Shown one piece after another: positions 27,521-35,550 of a stretch of 64,000 bases of DNA (its first letter is position 1; each line of letters opens with the position of its first letter). Below the pieces are notes generated by a model, which worked only from the letters and a program-made list of their open reading frames with translations, was not told the DNA's origin and searched no databases. Both the position numbers and the translations under genes were made by a program. The stretch is from Casimicrobiaceae bacterium. Lineage in GTDB: Bacteria; Pseudomonadota; Gammaproteobacteria; Burkholderiales; Casimicrobiaceae. The DNA is taken from positions 1 through 64,000 of the forward strand of contig JAPKHK010000013.1 of the NCBI GenBank assembly GCA_026646885.1, in the 5' to 3' direction.

Positions 27521-28687
27521 ATGTCACAGACACTTCGTAAACGTGCCCTTGCCTGGTGCGTCGCTGGCCTTGCCGCGGCAACCCCTTGGCTCTGCGCTCC
27601 CGCGCTTGCCCAGGAGCCCATCAAGATCGGAACATTCCTGTCGGTGACGGGCCCCGCGTCCTTCCTCGGCGATCCCGAACTCAAAACCCTGGAGATGTAC
27701 ATCGAACGCGTGAACGCGGCCGGTGGCGTGCTGGGCCGCAAACTGCAACTGGTGAGTTATGACGACGCGGGCGACGCCGAGAAAGCGCGCACCTTCGCCA
27801 CCCGCCTCATCGAGCAGGACAAGGTCGACATCATTCTGGGCGGCTCCACCACCGGCACCACCATGGCCGCGGTGCCCCTGGTCGAAAAAGCCGGCACCCC
27901 CTTCGTTTCTTTCGCCGGCGCGGTGGTCATCATCGAGCCGGTGAAGAAGTGGGTGTTCAAGACCCCGCACACCGATCGCATGGCCTGCGAGAAGATCTTC
28001 GTCGACATGCAGGCCCGTAAGCTCTCCAAGCTCGCGCTGATTTCCGGCTCCGGCGGGTTCGACAAGTCGATGCGCGCCGAATGCCTGAAAGTGGCCCCCA
28101 AGTACAAGATCGACATCGTCGCCGATGAAACCTACGGCGCCGGTGACACCGACATGAGCGCCCAGCTCACCAAAATCAAGAACACCGCCGGCGTGCAAGC
28201 GGTCATGAACCCCGGTTTTGGCCAAGGTCCGGCGATCGTTACCAAGAACTTCAAGCAGTTGGGCATGACCATGCCCTTCTATCAGTCGCACGGCGTGGCT
28301 TCCAAGGAGTTCATCAAGCTCGCCGGGGATGCCGCCGAAGGCGTGCGCCTGCCGGCTTCGGCGCTGCTGGTGGCGGAAGTGTTGCCCGACAGCGACCCGC
28401 AGAAGAAGGTGCTGGTCTCTTACAAGAAGTCCTATGAGGAGAAGTTCAAATCCGACGTCTCGACCTTCGGCGGCCACGCCTACGACGGCCTGATGATGGC
28501 GGTGGAAGCGATGAAAAAAGCCGGCTCTACGGACAAGGCCAAAGTACGTGACGCGCTGGAAGCGACCAAGGGCTACATGGGCACGGCCGGCGTGGTGAAT
28601 ATGTCGGCCACGGATCACATGGGCCTCGACCTCACCGCCTTCCGCATGCTGGAAGTGAAGGGCGGCACCTGGACGCTCGCCAAGTAG
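27521..28687 (+). CDS. livK: Branched-chain/aromatic acid ABC transporter substrate-binding protein
   Basis: 388 residues with a Sec signal peptide ending LCAPALA before QEPIKIGTFLSVTGPAS. The periplasmic-binding fold of the LivK/HAAT family is seen in LGDPELKTLEMYIERVNAAGGVLGRK, LGGSTTGTTMAAVPLVEKAGTPFVSF and FGGHAYDGLMMAVEAMKKA. GGAGG precedes the ATG. It is first in an operon ending in phenylacetate-CoA ligase, so the ligand is more likely an aromatic acid such as phenylacetate than leucine (inference from context). Confidence 0.9.
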   Translation: MSQTLRKRALAWCVAGLAAATPWLCAPALAQEPIKIGTFLSVTGPASFLGDPELKTLEMYIERVNAAGGVLGRKLQLVSYDDAGDAEKARTFATRLIEQDKVDIILGGSTTGTTMAAVPLVEKAGTPFVSFAGAVVIIEPVKKWVFKTPHTDRMACEKIFVDMQARKLSKLALISGSGGFDKSMRAECLKVAPKYKIDIVADETYGAGDTDMSAQLTKIKNTAGVQAVMNPGFGQGPAIVTKNFKQLGMTMPFYQSHGVASKEFIKLAGDAAEGVRLPASALLVAEVLPDSDPQKKVLVSYKKSYEEKFKSDVSTFGGHAYDGLMMAVEAMKKAGSTDKAKVRDALEATKGYMGTAGVVNMSATDHMGLDLTAFRMLEVKGGTWTLAK

Positions 28688-28723
28688 GCCCCCGCCCAGC
28701 GCCAAGAGCATGGAAGGCAAGGA

Positions 28724-29599
28724 ATGAGCGCCGAACTCGCGCAATATCTCACCACGGGGATCACCGTGGGGGCGGTTTACGCGCTCGTGGCGCTGGGTTT
28801 CTCTTTGATCTATAACGCTTCCCACGTGATCAATTTCGCCCAGGGCGAATTCGTCATGATCGGCGGCATGAGCGCGGTCTCCCTCGTGGCCGCGGGTTTG
28901 CCTTTGATCGCGGCGGTTCCCCTGGCGATTGCGGTCACGGTGGTGGTGGGTATCTTCCTTGAGAAATTCACGGTCGAACCCGCCCGCGGCGCCTCGCTGG
29001 TGACACTCATCATCATCACCATCGGCGCCTCCATTTTCTTGCGCGGGCTTGCCGCCATCGTCTGGGACAAGAAGCTACACGCGCTGCCGGCGTTCAGCGG
29101 CAATCAGCCCATCTCTTTTCTCGGCGCCAGCGTGGTACCGCAAAGCCTCTGGGTACTAGGCGCGACCCTGGTCATCGTTCTCGCGCTCGCGTGGTTTTTT
29201 GGCAAGACGCGTGTCGGCAAAGGCATGCTGGCCACTTCGCACAATCGCTTGGCGGCGCAGCTGGTAGGCATCAACGTGCGCAAGGTGCTGTTGCTGTCCT
29301 TCGCGGTTTCCGCGGGCTTGGGCGGCGCGGCCGGCATCTTGGTCGCGCCGATCACTACCACCTCGGTGGACGTGGGCGTGATGCTCGGTCTCAAAGGTTT
29401 CGCCGCCGCCGTGCTGGGGGGGCTGGGTAGCGGTCCCGGTGCTCTGGTCGGTGGCTTTGTGCTCGGTGTCGTGGAAAGCCTCTGCGCCGGCTATCTGTCT
29501 TCCGCTTACAAGGACGCCATCGCCTTCGTGCTGATGCTCGGCGTGCTGTTTTTCCTGCCCAGCGGTCTGCTGGGCAAGCGCGCCGCCGACCGGGTCTGA
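28724..29599 (+). CDS. livH: Branched-chain-type ABC transporter permease LivH
   Basis: 291 residues with about eight membrane helices. The N-terminal pattern TTGITVGAVYALVALGFSLIYNASHVINFAQGEF is characteristic of LivH. The C-terminal half has LGGLGSGPGALVGGFVLGVVES, the permease segment contacting the ATPases. It follows livK by 36 bases, preceded by AAGGCAAGGA, and is followed three bases later by livM. Confidence 0.92.
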   Translation: MSAELAQYLTTGITVGAVYALVALGFSLIYNASHVINFAQGEFVMIGGMSAVSLVAAGLPLIAAVPLAIAVTVVVGIFLEKFTVEPARGASLVTLIIITIGASIFLRGLAAIVWDKKLHALPAFSGNQPISFLGASVVPQSLWVLGATLVIVLALAWFFGKTRVGKGMLATSHNRLAAQLVGINVRKVLLLSFAVSAGLGGAAGILVAPITTTSVDVGVMLGLKGFAAAVLGGLGSGPGALVGGFVLGVVESLCAGYLSSAYKDAIAFVLMLGVLFFLPSGLLGKRAADRV

Positions 29600-29602
29600 T
29601 TC

Positions 29603-30550
29603 ATGTCCAATCTCCGTACATCGCGGCACCACGGGCTCATTGCGCTCGCCGCCGTCATCTTGCTTCTGCCGTTGGTTCTGGCCAACAAATACTTCTACGA
29701 CGTCGCCATTCTCATCGGCTTCAACGCCATCGTCTGCATCGGCCTCAATCTGCTGGTCGGCTATGCCGGGCAGATCAGCCTCGGCCACGCCGGCTTTTTT
29801 GGCTTGGGAGCCTATGCCTCGGCAGTTCTTTGCGGCAACTACAACTGGTCCCCGGTTTTGGCCGCATTGGCCGGGATGGTCGCCGTGGGCTTGCTGGCCT
29901 TTGTCGCCGGTCGACCCATCCTGAAGCTCAAGGGTCATTATCTCGCCATGGCGACCTTGGGCTTAGGGATCATCATTTCCCTGGTTATCGTCAACCAGGA
30001 TCGTCTCACCGGCGGGCCGGACGGCATCAGCGTGCCGGCGTTTTCGCTTCTAGGCTTCACGCTCAACGACGAGCGCGCCTGGTACTGGTTTGTCGGCGCC
30101 CTATTGCTGCTCACCGTCTGGTTCTCGCAGAACCTGATCGACTCGCCCATGGGTCGGGCCTTGCGAGCGCTCCACAGCTCCGAAGTGGGCGCCCAGGCCA
30201 CCGGGATAAACGCGGCGGCGCACAAGCTGCAGATCTTCGTTCTCTCGGCCACCTTTGCTGCGGGCGCGGGCAGCCTGGCGGCGCATTACTCGGGCTTCAT
30301 TACCCCTGCGAAGGCGAGTTTTGTTCACTCGGTCGAGCTGGTGACCATGGTGGTGTTCGGCGGTATGGCCTCGATCTACGGTGCGGTAGTGGGAGCCGCG
30401 GTGCTCACCCTGCTGCCCCAAGTGCTCACCGTGCTCAAGGACTACGAAATGGTGGTGCTCGGCGCGGTGATGATGGCCACCATGATCTTCCTGCCCAAGG
30501 GCCTCGTCCCCAGTCTCGAGGCCTTGTTGGCGAAGAGGCGCAAGCCGTGA
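29603..30550 (+). CDS. livM: Branched-chain-type ABC transporter permease LivM
   Basis: 315 residues, about nine membrane helices. GLNLLVGYAGQISLGHAGFFGLGAYASA is the LivM signature, and LRALHSSEVGAQATGINAAAHKLQIFVLSA is the coupling segment to the ATP-binding subunits. It pairs with LivH as heterodimeric permease. The stop codon overlaps the GTG start of livG. Confidence 0.92.
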   Translation: MSNLRTSRHHGLIALAAVILLLPLVLANKYFYDVAILIGFNAIVCIGLNLLVGYAGQISLGHAGFFGLGAYASAVLCGNYNWSPVLAALAGMVAVGLLAFVAGRPILKLKGHYLAMATLGLGIIISLVIVNQDRLTGGPDGISVPAFSLLGFTLNDERAWYWFVGALLLLTVWFSQNLIDSPMGRALRALHSSEVGAQATGINAAAHKLQIFVLSATFAAGAGSLAAHYSGFITPAKASFVHSVELVTMVVFGGMASIYGAVVGAAVLTLLPQVLTVLKDYEMVVLGAVMMATMIFLPKGLVPSLEALLAKRRKP

Positions 30551-31350
30551 GTATCCTCTCGGTCTCCAAGATGACCCGCCGCTTCGGAGGGCTCACCGCG
30601 GTCGATGAGGTGAGCCTCGAAGTTCAGCCCGGCACGGTGCATGCCGTGATCGGACCCAATGGCGCGGGCAAGACCACGCTGCTCAATCTGATGTGCGGCA
30701 TCTATACGCCGAGTTCGGGTGAAATCCGCCTGGGCGACAGTGATCTCACCGGCGCACCGCACTACGCTTTCGCGCGCCGGGGCCTGGGCCGCACCTTTCA
30801 GACACCGCAGATCTTCAACAACATGACCGCCCTGGAAAACGTCATGGTCGGCCGCTTCGTGCATGAGCAGCGCGGGCTCTTCTTGGGGCTCGCTCAGGCG
30901 CTGTTGCGCTTGCCGGCTCTTCGCTCCGCGGAGCGCCAGAGTCGCGAGGAAGCCGCCGAACTCATGCGCGCCGTGGGGCTCGAGCGTTATCTGGACGCCG
31001 ATGCCGATGCGCTGCCCTATGGCGCTTTGAAGCGCCTCGAAATAGCCCGAGCGCTCGCCTTGCAGCCCAAGCTCCTGCTTCTCGACGAACCGGCGGCAGG
31101 ACTCAACCACAGCGAAGCGATGGAGATCGAGGAGCTGATCGGCCACCTCGTCGAGCGCGGGATGACCGTGGTGCTGGTGGAACACAACATGCGCCTGGTG
31201 ATGGAAGTCTCCAACGCCATTCTCGTTCTCGATCACGGGAGGCGCCTCGCCGAAGGCACGCCGCAGGAAGTGCGCGAGAACCCCTCCGTGATCGAAGCCT
31301 ATCTCGGCAAAGAGGCCACTCAAGATGCTCGAAGCGCAGTCACTGTCTAG
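30547..31350 (+). CDS. livG: Branched-chain-type ABC transporter ATPase LivG
   Basis: 267 residues from GTG 30547, which overlaps the livM stop. Walker A is GPNGAGKTTLLN, the signature region is degenerate (ALPYGALKRLEIARAL, with LPYG in place of LSGG, as is common in LivG), and Walker B is LLLLDEPAAGLN. The insertion after the Q-loop (FQTPQIFNNMTALENVMVG) is typical of LivG. It overlaps livF by 26 bases. Confidence 0.92.
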   Translation: MSILSVSKMTRRFGGLTAVDEVSLEVQPGTVHAVIGPNGAGKTTLLNLMCGIYTPSSGEIRLGDSDLTGAPHYAFARRGLGRTFQTPQIFNNMTALENVMVGRFVHEQRGLFLGLAQALLRLPALRSAERQSREEAAELMRAVGLERYLDADADALPYGALKRLEIARALALQPKLLLLDEPAAGLNHSEAMEIEELIGHLVERGMTVVLVEHNMRLVMEVSNAILVLDHGRRLAEGTPQEVRENPSVIEAYLGKEATQDARSAVTV

Positions 31351-32023
31351 CTTCCACGGCCACGTGCAGGCCGTGGCGGAGGTGAGCATCAAGGTCGAGG
31401 CGGGCGAACTCGTCGCCTTGGTGGGCGCCAATGGCGCGGGCAAGACCACGCTGCTGCGCACGCTCTCCGGAGTGCACCCCGCGGCTGCGGGCAGTGTGCG
31501 CTTCTGCGGCGAGGACATCACCAAGGCCAGCCCCGCCAAGCGCGTGCGGCTGGGCATGGCCCAGGTGCCGGAGGGCCGGCAGGTGTTCGGCCCGCTGTCC
31601 GTCGAAGACAACCTGGTGCTGGGCGGATACCTGCGCCCGGAAGAGGATTGCGCCGCGGACATCGAAATGGTTTACGGCATGTTCCCGATCCTGAAGAAAA
31701 AGCGCGAGGAGGCGGCCGGAACACTCTCCGGCGGTCAGCAGCAGATGCTCGCCTTGGGGCGCGCGCTGCTCGCCAAGCCCAAACTCTTGCTGCTCGACGA
31801 ACCGTCGATGGGGTTGGCACCGAACTTGGTGGCGGAGATCTTCGCCCACATCGCCGCACTTAAGAGCCAGATGACCATATTGCTCGTCGACCAGAATGCG
31901 CGCGGCGCGCTAAAAATCGCCGACCGGGCCTATGTGCTGGAGACCGGGCGCATCGCACTGCAGGGTACTGGTGGCGAGCTCGCTGCCGATCCGCGTGTCC
32001 AGGAAGCTTATTTGGGATTGTGA
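31325..32023 (+). CDS. livF: Branched-chain-type ABC transporter ATPase LivF
   Basis: 232 residues. Walker A GANGAGKTTLLRTL, Q-loop region MAQVPEGRQVFGPLSVEDNL, signature TLSGGQQQMLALGRAL and Walker B LLLLDEPSMGLAP are all intact. It forms the second nucleotide-binding subunit with LivG. Its ATG lies inside the livG 3' end (26-base overlap). Confidence 0.93.
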   Translation: MLEAQSLSSFHGHVQAVAEVSIKVEAGELVALVGANGAGKTTLLRTLSGVHPAAAGSVRFCGEDITKASPAKRVRLGMAQVPEGRQVFGPLSVEDNLVLGGYLRPEEDCAADIEMVYGMFPILKKKREEAAGTLSGGQQQMLALGRALLAKPKLLLLDEPSMGLAPNLVAEIFAHIAALKSQMTILLVDQNARGALKIADRAYVLETGRIALQGTGGELAADPRVQEAYLGL

Positions 32024-32068
32024 TTGAGGCGGGCGCAAGCCGCGCCGCCGCGTACTTGAGGAGCACTG

Positions 32069-32476
32069 ATGAAAGCCACTCTGCAAACCGGAGTAACGAC
32101 TACCCGGCGCTTCGCCATCGACCGCGAGCGCACCATCGACTTCATGGGTGAAAATGCTCGGGTTTATGCCACCCCGATGCTGGTCCGCGACATTGAGGTG
32201 ACCTGCCGCGAGCTACTGCTGCAACATCTCGATGCCGGCGAAGATTCGGTCGGCACTCGGGTGGAGGTCGATCACCTGGCCGCCACGCTGCTCGGGCAGA
32301 ATGTCGACATCACCGTCACTATCGCCGAGGTGAAGGGCCGCGCGGTCAATTTCGAAATCGGCGCAACCGACGGCGTGGACACCATTTGCAAGGGCAAACA
32401 TGCGCGTTTCGTGGTCGATGTGAAGGCCACCGAGCAGCGGCTTGCCGCAAAGCGCGCCAAAGCGGGCCTGCCCTAA
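32069..32476 (+). CDS. Hotdog-fold acyl-CoA thioesterase (FlK/PaaI-like)
   Basis: 135 residues. The pattern VRDIEVTCRELLLQHLDAGEDSVGTRVEVDHLAATLLGQNVDITV matches hotdog thioesterases of the fluoroacetyl-CoA (FlK) type, where Thr, Glu and His form the active site; here T, E and H occur in the corresponding places. In this operon it could hydrolyse misformed or excess aromatic acyl-CoA esters and recycle CoA (inference). It lies 45 bases after livF, with GAGGAG ten bases before the ATG. Confidence 0.82.
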   Translation: MKATLQTGVTTTRRFAIDRERTIDFMGENARVYATPMLVRDIEVTCRELLLQHLDAGEDSVGTRVEVDHLAATLLGQNVDITVTIAEVKGRAVNFEIGATDGVDTICKGKHARFVVDVKATEQRLAAKRAKAGLP

Positions 32477-32516
32477 AGCGCCCGCATCGAACACCAGCTC
32501 CTTTGGGGAACTACGC

Positions 32517-33161
32517 ATGACACGTTGGGTAATGGTCGCGGATCTGCGCCGCTGCATCGGCTGCCAGACCTGCACCGCCGCCTGCCGGCAGGCCAACAAC
32601 ACGCCGGTCGGCGTGCAGTGGCGGCGCGTCCTGGACATGGAATTCGGCGAATATCCGCAGGTGAAGCGCGCTTTCGTGCCGGTCGGCTGCCAGCATTGCA
32701 GCGATCCGCCCTGCATGGAGGTTTGCCCGTCCACCGCCACCAGGCAGCGCCCCGATGGCATCGTCACCATCGACTACGACTTGTGCATCGGCTGCGCCTA
32801 CTGCGCGGTGGCTTGCCCCTATCAGGCGCGCTACCGCAGCGACGAGCCGGCTTATGCCTACGATGAAGCCATCCCCGCCGAAACGGTCGACTTCGATCCA
32901 GGGCGCCTGGGCGTGGCCACCAAGTGCACTTTCTGCGTCGATCGCATCGATGACGGCCTAGCCCGCGGCCTCAAACCGGGCGTGGACCCTGAAGCCACAC
33001 CCGCTTGCGCCAATGCCTGCATCTCCAAAGCACTCACTTTCGGTGATCGTGATGATCCGCACAGCGAGGTGAGCAAGCTGCTCGCCGAGAATCAGTTTTT
33101 CCGCATGCACGAAGAACTCGATACCGATCCGGGCTTCTACTACCTCTGGGATAAGAAATGA
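32517..33161 (+). CDS. padC: PadC-like 4Fe-4S ferredoxin subunit (phenylacetyl-CoA:acceptor oxidoreductase family)
   Basis: 214 residues. Four cysteine groups typical of DmsB/PadC electron-transfer subunits: CIGCQTCTAAC, CQHCSDPPCMEVCP, CIGCAYCAVACPYQARY and CTFC with the later CANACISKAL. They would hold four [4Fe-4S] clusters linking a molybdenum catalytic subunit to a membrane quinone-reducing subunit. The sequence (MTRWVMVADLRRCIGC, and the C-terminal MHEELDTDPGFYYLWD) fits PadC, which serves anaerobic oxidation of phenylacetyl-CoA to phenylglyoxylate. The catalytic PadB is not adjacent. ATGA overlap with the next gene. Confidence 0.85.
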   Translation: MTRWVMVADLRRCIGCQTCTAACRQANNTPVGVQWRRVLDMEFGEYPQVKRAFVPVGCQHCSDPPCMEVCPSTATRQRPDGIVTIDYDLCIGCAYCAVACPYQARYRSDEPAYAYDEAIPAETVDFDPGRLGVATKCTFCVDRIDDGLARGLKPGVDPEATPACANACISKALTFGDRDDPHSEVSKLLAENQFFRMHEELDTDPGFYYLWDKK

Positions 33162-34000
33162 ACCCGGTGCTTCCGAATTATGGCCCCAAGCCGTGGCTGC
33201 AGCGCCACTGGGACGTCCGCGCCGCCATGAACTTCATGTGCGGCGGCGCCGGTTCCGGCCTGCTGATCAGCGCCGCGCTCTTCGACTGGGCCGGCACACT
33301 GCCCATGGTTTGGCTGGCAGGGCTCGCGCTGATCGGCTTGGGCCTCGCTTCGGTGTGGCTGGAAATCGGCCGCAAGCTGCGTTTCCTCAACGTCTTCAAG
33401 AATCTTCGCACTTCCTGGATGACGCGCGAAGCGTTTGTCGCAGTCGCTGTTTTTGTTTTCGGACTACTCGCCTGGCTGCTAAGCTCTACCCTGCTGCGCG
33501 TGCTCACAGCCGTATGCGCCTTGGGTTTTGTCTACGCGCAAGCGCGCATCCTCACCGCCGCCAAGGGCATACCGGCCTGGCGGGAGAAGCGCGTGGTGGC
33601 GCTGATCATTGCCACCGGCATCACCGAGGGTCTGTGCCTCTTTCTGCTCATTGCCGGCGATGGCACCCCCTTTGCGGTGGTGCGCGTGCTGCTGGTGGCA
33701 CTGCCCATACGTTGGGCTTTTTGGACGCGTTACCAAAGCCGGGTTTTGCCGTCGCTCAACAAACCTGCCCAGTCCGCGCTGCAAAGAGTGGGCCGGTTCG
33801 GGCTCTGGGGTGGCACGGCCCTGCCCCTCGTGCTGATCGCCTTGCCCTTTGTCTGGCCCCAACTGACCCTGCTCGCCTTTCTCGCGGCCGCCTTTTTGGG
33901 CGCGACCAGCGGCCTCGCGTTCAAATTCGTCCTGGTGCGCCGCGCCGCGTTCAACCAAGGATTCGCTCTGCCGCATTTGCCCAAGCGTGGCCGCGATTGA
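33158..34000 (+). CDS. padD: PadD-like membrane anchor subunit (DmsC/NrfD type)
   Basis: 280 residues with about eight membrane helices. The opening YGPKPWLQRHWDVRAAMNFM and GGAGSGLLI is typical of the NrfD/DmsC-type anchor in this oxidoreductase family; PadD is thought to pass electrons to quinone. It directly follows and overlaps PadC. A helix near residues 145-165 (VVALIIATGITEGLCLFLLI) is part of the quinone-site bundle in relatives. Confidence 0.8.
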   Translation: MNPVLPNYGPKPWLQRHWDVRAAMNFMCGGAGSGLLISAALFDWAGTLPMVWLAGLALIGLGLASVWLEIGRKLRFLNVFKNLRTSWMTREAFVAVAVFVFGLLAWLLSSTLLRVLTAVCALGFVYAQARILTAAKGIPAWREKRVVALIIATGITEGLCLFLLIAGDGTPFAVVRVLLVALPIRWAFWTRYQSRVLPSLNKPAQSALQRVGRFGLWGGTALPLVLIALPFVWPQLTLLAFLAAAFLGATSGLAFKFVLVRRAAFNQGFALPHLPKRGRD

Positions 34001-34022
34001 GCGCCGCGAGCCGGCCCAAGAT

Positions 34023-34034
34023 TAGAAATTTCTA
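34023..34034. promoter_or_regulatory. Perfect 12-bp palindrome before paaK
   Basis: TAGAAATTTCTA stands immediately before the GGAGG ribosome site of paaK, in the 45-base gap after padD. It is AT-rich and perfectly symmetric. It may be an operator or part of a structure controlling translation, or chance. Confidence 0.3.
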
Positions 34035-34045
34035 GGAGGACCATC

Positions 34046-35377
34046 ATGAGCAAGACCCCTAAGCGCGCCGACTTCTTTTTCGATGCGGCCGCCGAGACTC
34101 TCTCACGCGACGCGCTTGCCGCCGTGCAGCTCGAACGCCTGCGCGCCACGCTGCAGAATGCCTATGACCATGTCGCATTGCATCGCCAGCGCCTCGACCA
34201 GGCCGGCTTCAAGCCCGGTGATCTGAAGAGCCTGGCCGATGTCGAACGCCTGCCTTTCACGGTAAAGACCGATCTCCGTGACAACTATCCCTTCGGCATG
34301 TTCGCACGACCCCTTTCCGAAGTGGTGCGGGTGCATGCCTCCTCGGGGACGACCGGCAAACCCACGGTGGTGGGTTATACGCGCGACGACATCAGCCGCT
34401 GGTCGGACCTCATGGCACGTTCCATGGCTTGCGCCGGCACGCGACCCGGCGATCTCGTCCACAATGCTTACGGTTATGGCCTCTTCACCGGCGGCCTGGG
34501 TGCGCATTATGGTGCGGAACGCTTGGGCGCCACCGTGGTGCCGATGTCCGGCGGCAACACCGAGCGGCAAATCGTGCTCATCACCGACTTTCACGCCCGC
34601 GTACTCTGCGCCACGCCCTCGTATGCGCTGGTCATCGCCGAGACCGCGGAGCAACAGGGCGTCGACCTCAGAAAGAGCCAGCTCGGCATCGGCCTCTTCG
34701 GCGCCGAGCCCTGGAGCGAGGCGATGAGGAAAGAGCTGGACGAGCGCCTGGGGATCAAAGCGGTGGACATCTACGGCCTCTCCGAAATCATGGGCCCTGG
34801 GGTGGCCTGCGAATGCGTGGAAATGCGTGATGGCCTGCATGGCTGGGAAGATCATTTTCTGTTTGAGGTCATCGACCCCGACAGCGGCAAGCAAGTCCCC
34901 GAGGGGCACGCCGGGGAGTTGGTGATCACGACGCTCACCAAGGAAGCGCTGCCGATGATTCGCTACCGCACCCGCGACATCACCCGCGTCACCACCGAGC
35001 CCTGCGGCTGCGGACGCACCCATTTGCGCATCAAGCGCATCACCGGGCGCAATGACGACATGCTGATCATTCGCGGCGTCAACGTTTATCCCTCACAGAT
35101 CGAGGCGGTGCTCGTCGGCTTGCCCGATCTCGCGCCGCATTATCAGCTGGTGGTGGACAAGCGCGACAACCTCGATTACCTGACCGTGGAGGTCGAAGTG
35201 GTCGCCGCCCTGGACGACAATCCCGAAGCGCAGAAAACCGCGGCGGCGCACGCCAAGCACCACATCAAGTCGATGGTGGGCATCACCACCGAGGTGGTGG
35301 TCAAGAAGCGCGGCGAGATTCCGCGCTCGCAAGGCAAGGCCGTGCGGGTTCGCGATCTGCGCCCGAAAATCGTATGA
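34046..35377 (+). CDS. paaK: Phenylacetate-CoA ligase
   Basis: 443 residues, normal for PaaK. The AMP-binding loop is HASSGTTGKPTVVGYT, the adenylation core has VDIYGLSEIMGPGVACEC, and the C-terminal domain has YRTRDITRV, ITGRNDDMLIIRGVNVYPSQIE and the catalytic lysine near IPRSQGKAVRV. It activates phenylacetate with ATP and CoA, the first step in both aerobic (Paa) and anaerobic (Pad) breakdown. GGAGG lies seven bases before the ATG. It ends the liv-pad operon, linking uptake to activation. Confidence 0.94.
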   Translation: MSKTPKRADFFFDAAAETLSRDALAAVQLERLRATLQNAYDHVALHRQRLDQAGFKPGDLKSLADVERLPFTVKTDLRDNYPFGMFARPLSEVVRVHASSGTTGKPTVVGYTRDDISRWSDLMARSMACAGTRPGDLVHNAYGYGLFTGGLGAHYGAERLGATVVPMSGGNTERQIVLITDFHARVLCATPSYALVIAETAEQQGVDLRKSQLGIGLFGAEPWSEAMRKELDERLGIKAVDIYGLSEIMGPGVACECVEMRDGLHGWEDHFLFEVIDPDSGKQVPEGHAGELVITTLTKEALPMIRYRTRDITRVTTEPCGCGRTHLRIKRITGRNDDMLIIRGVNVYPSQIEAVLVGLPDLAPHYQLVVDKRDNLDYLTVEVEVVAALDDNPEAQKTAAAHAKHHIKSMVGITTEVVVKKRGEIPRSQGKAVRVRDLRPKIV

Positions 35378-35550
35378 CCGCCCCACCCGCGCGACGAGGG
35401 GCTTGCCGGCAACTGGCTGCCCTTCGCCTGCTCGCGCGAGCAACTGGACAGCACCGCTGACACGCCCGGCGGTTGATGCAAGGGAACGGCCGCGCGTCGC
35501 CCGTAGCCGACGGCGGGGTCATTCCCGTTGCATGTTCAGGCTCCGAGATT

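Noticed and set aside
27524..28825. 433-codon open frame antisense to livK
   Set aside because: Shadow frame of a clear substrate-binding protein gene.
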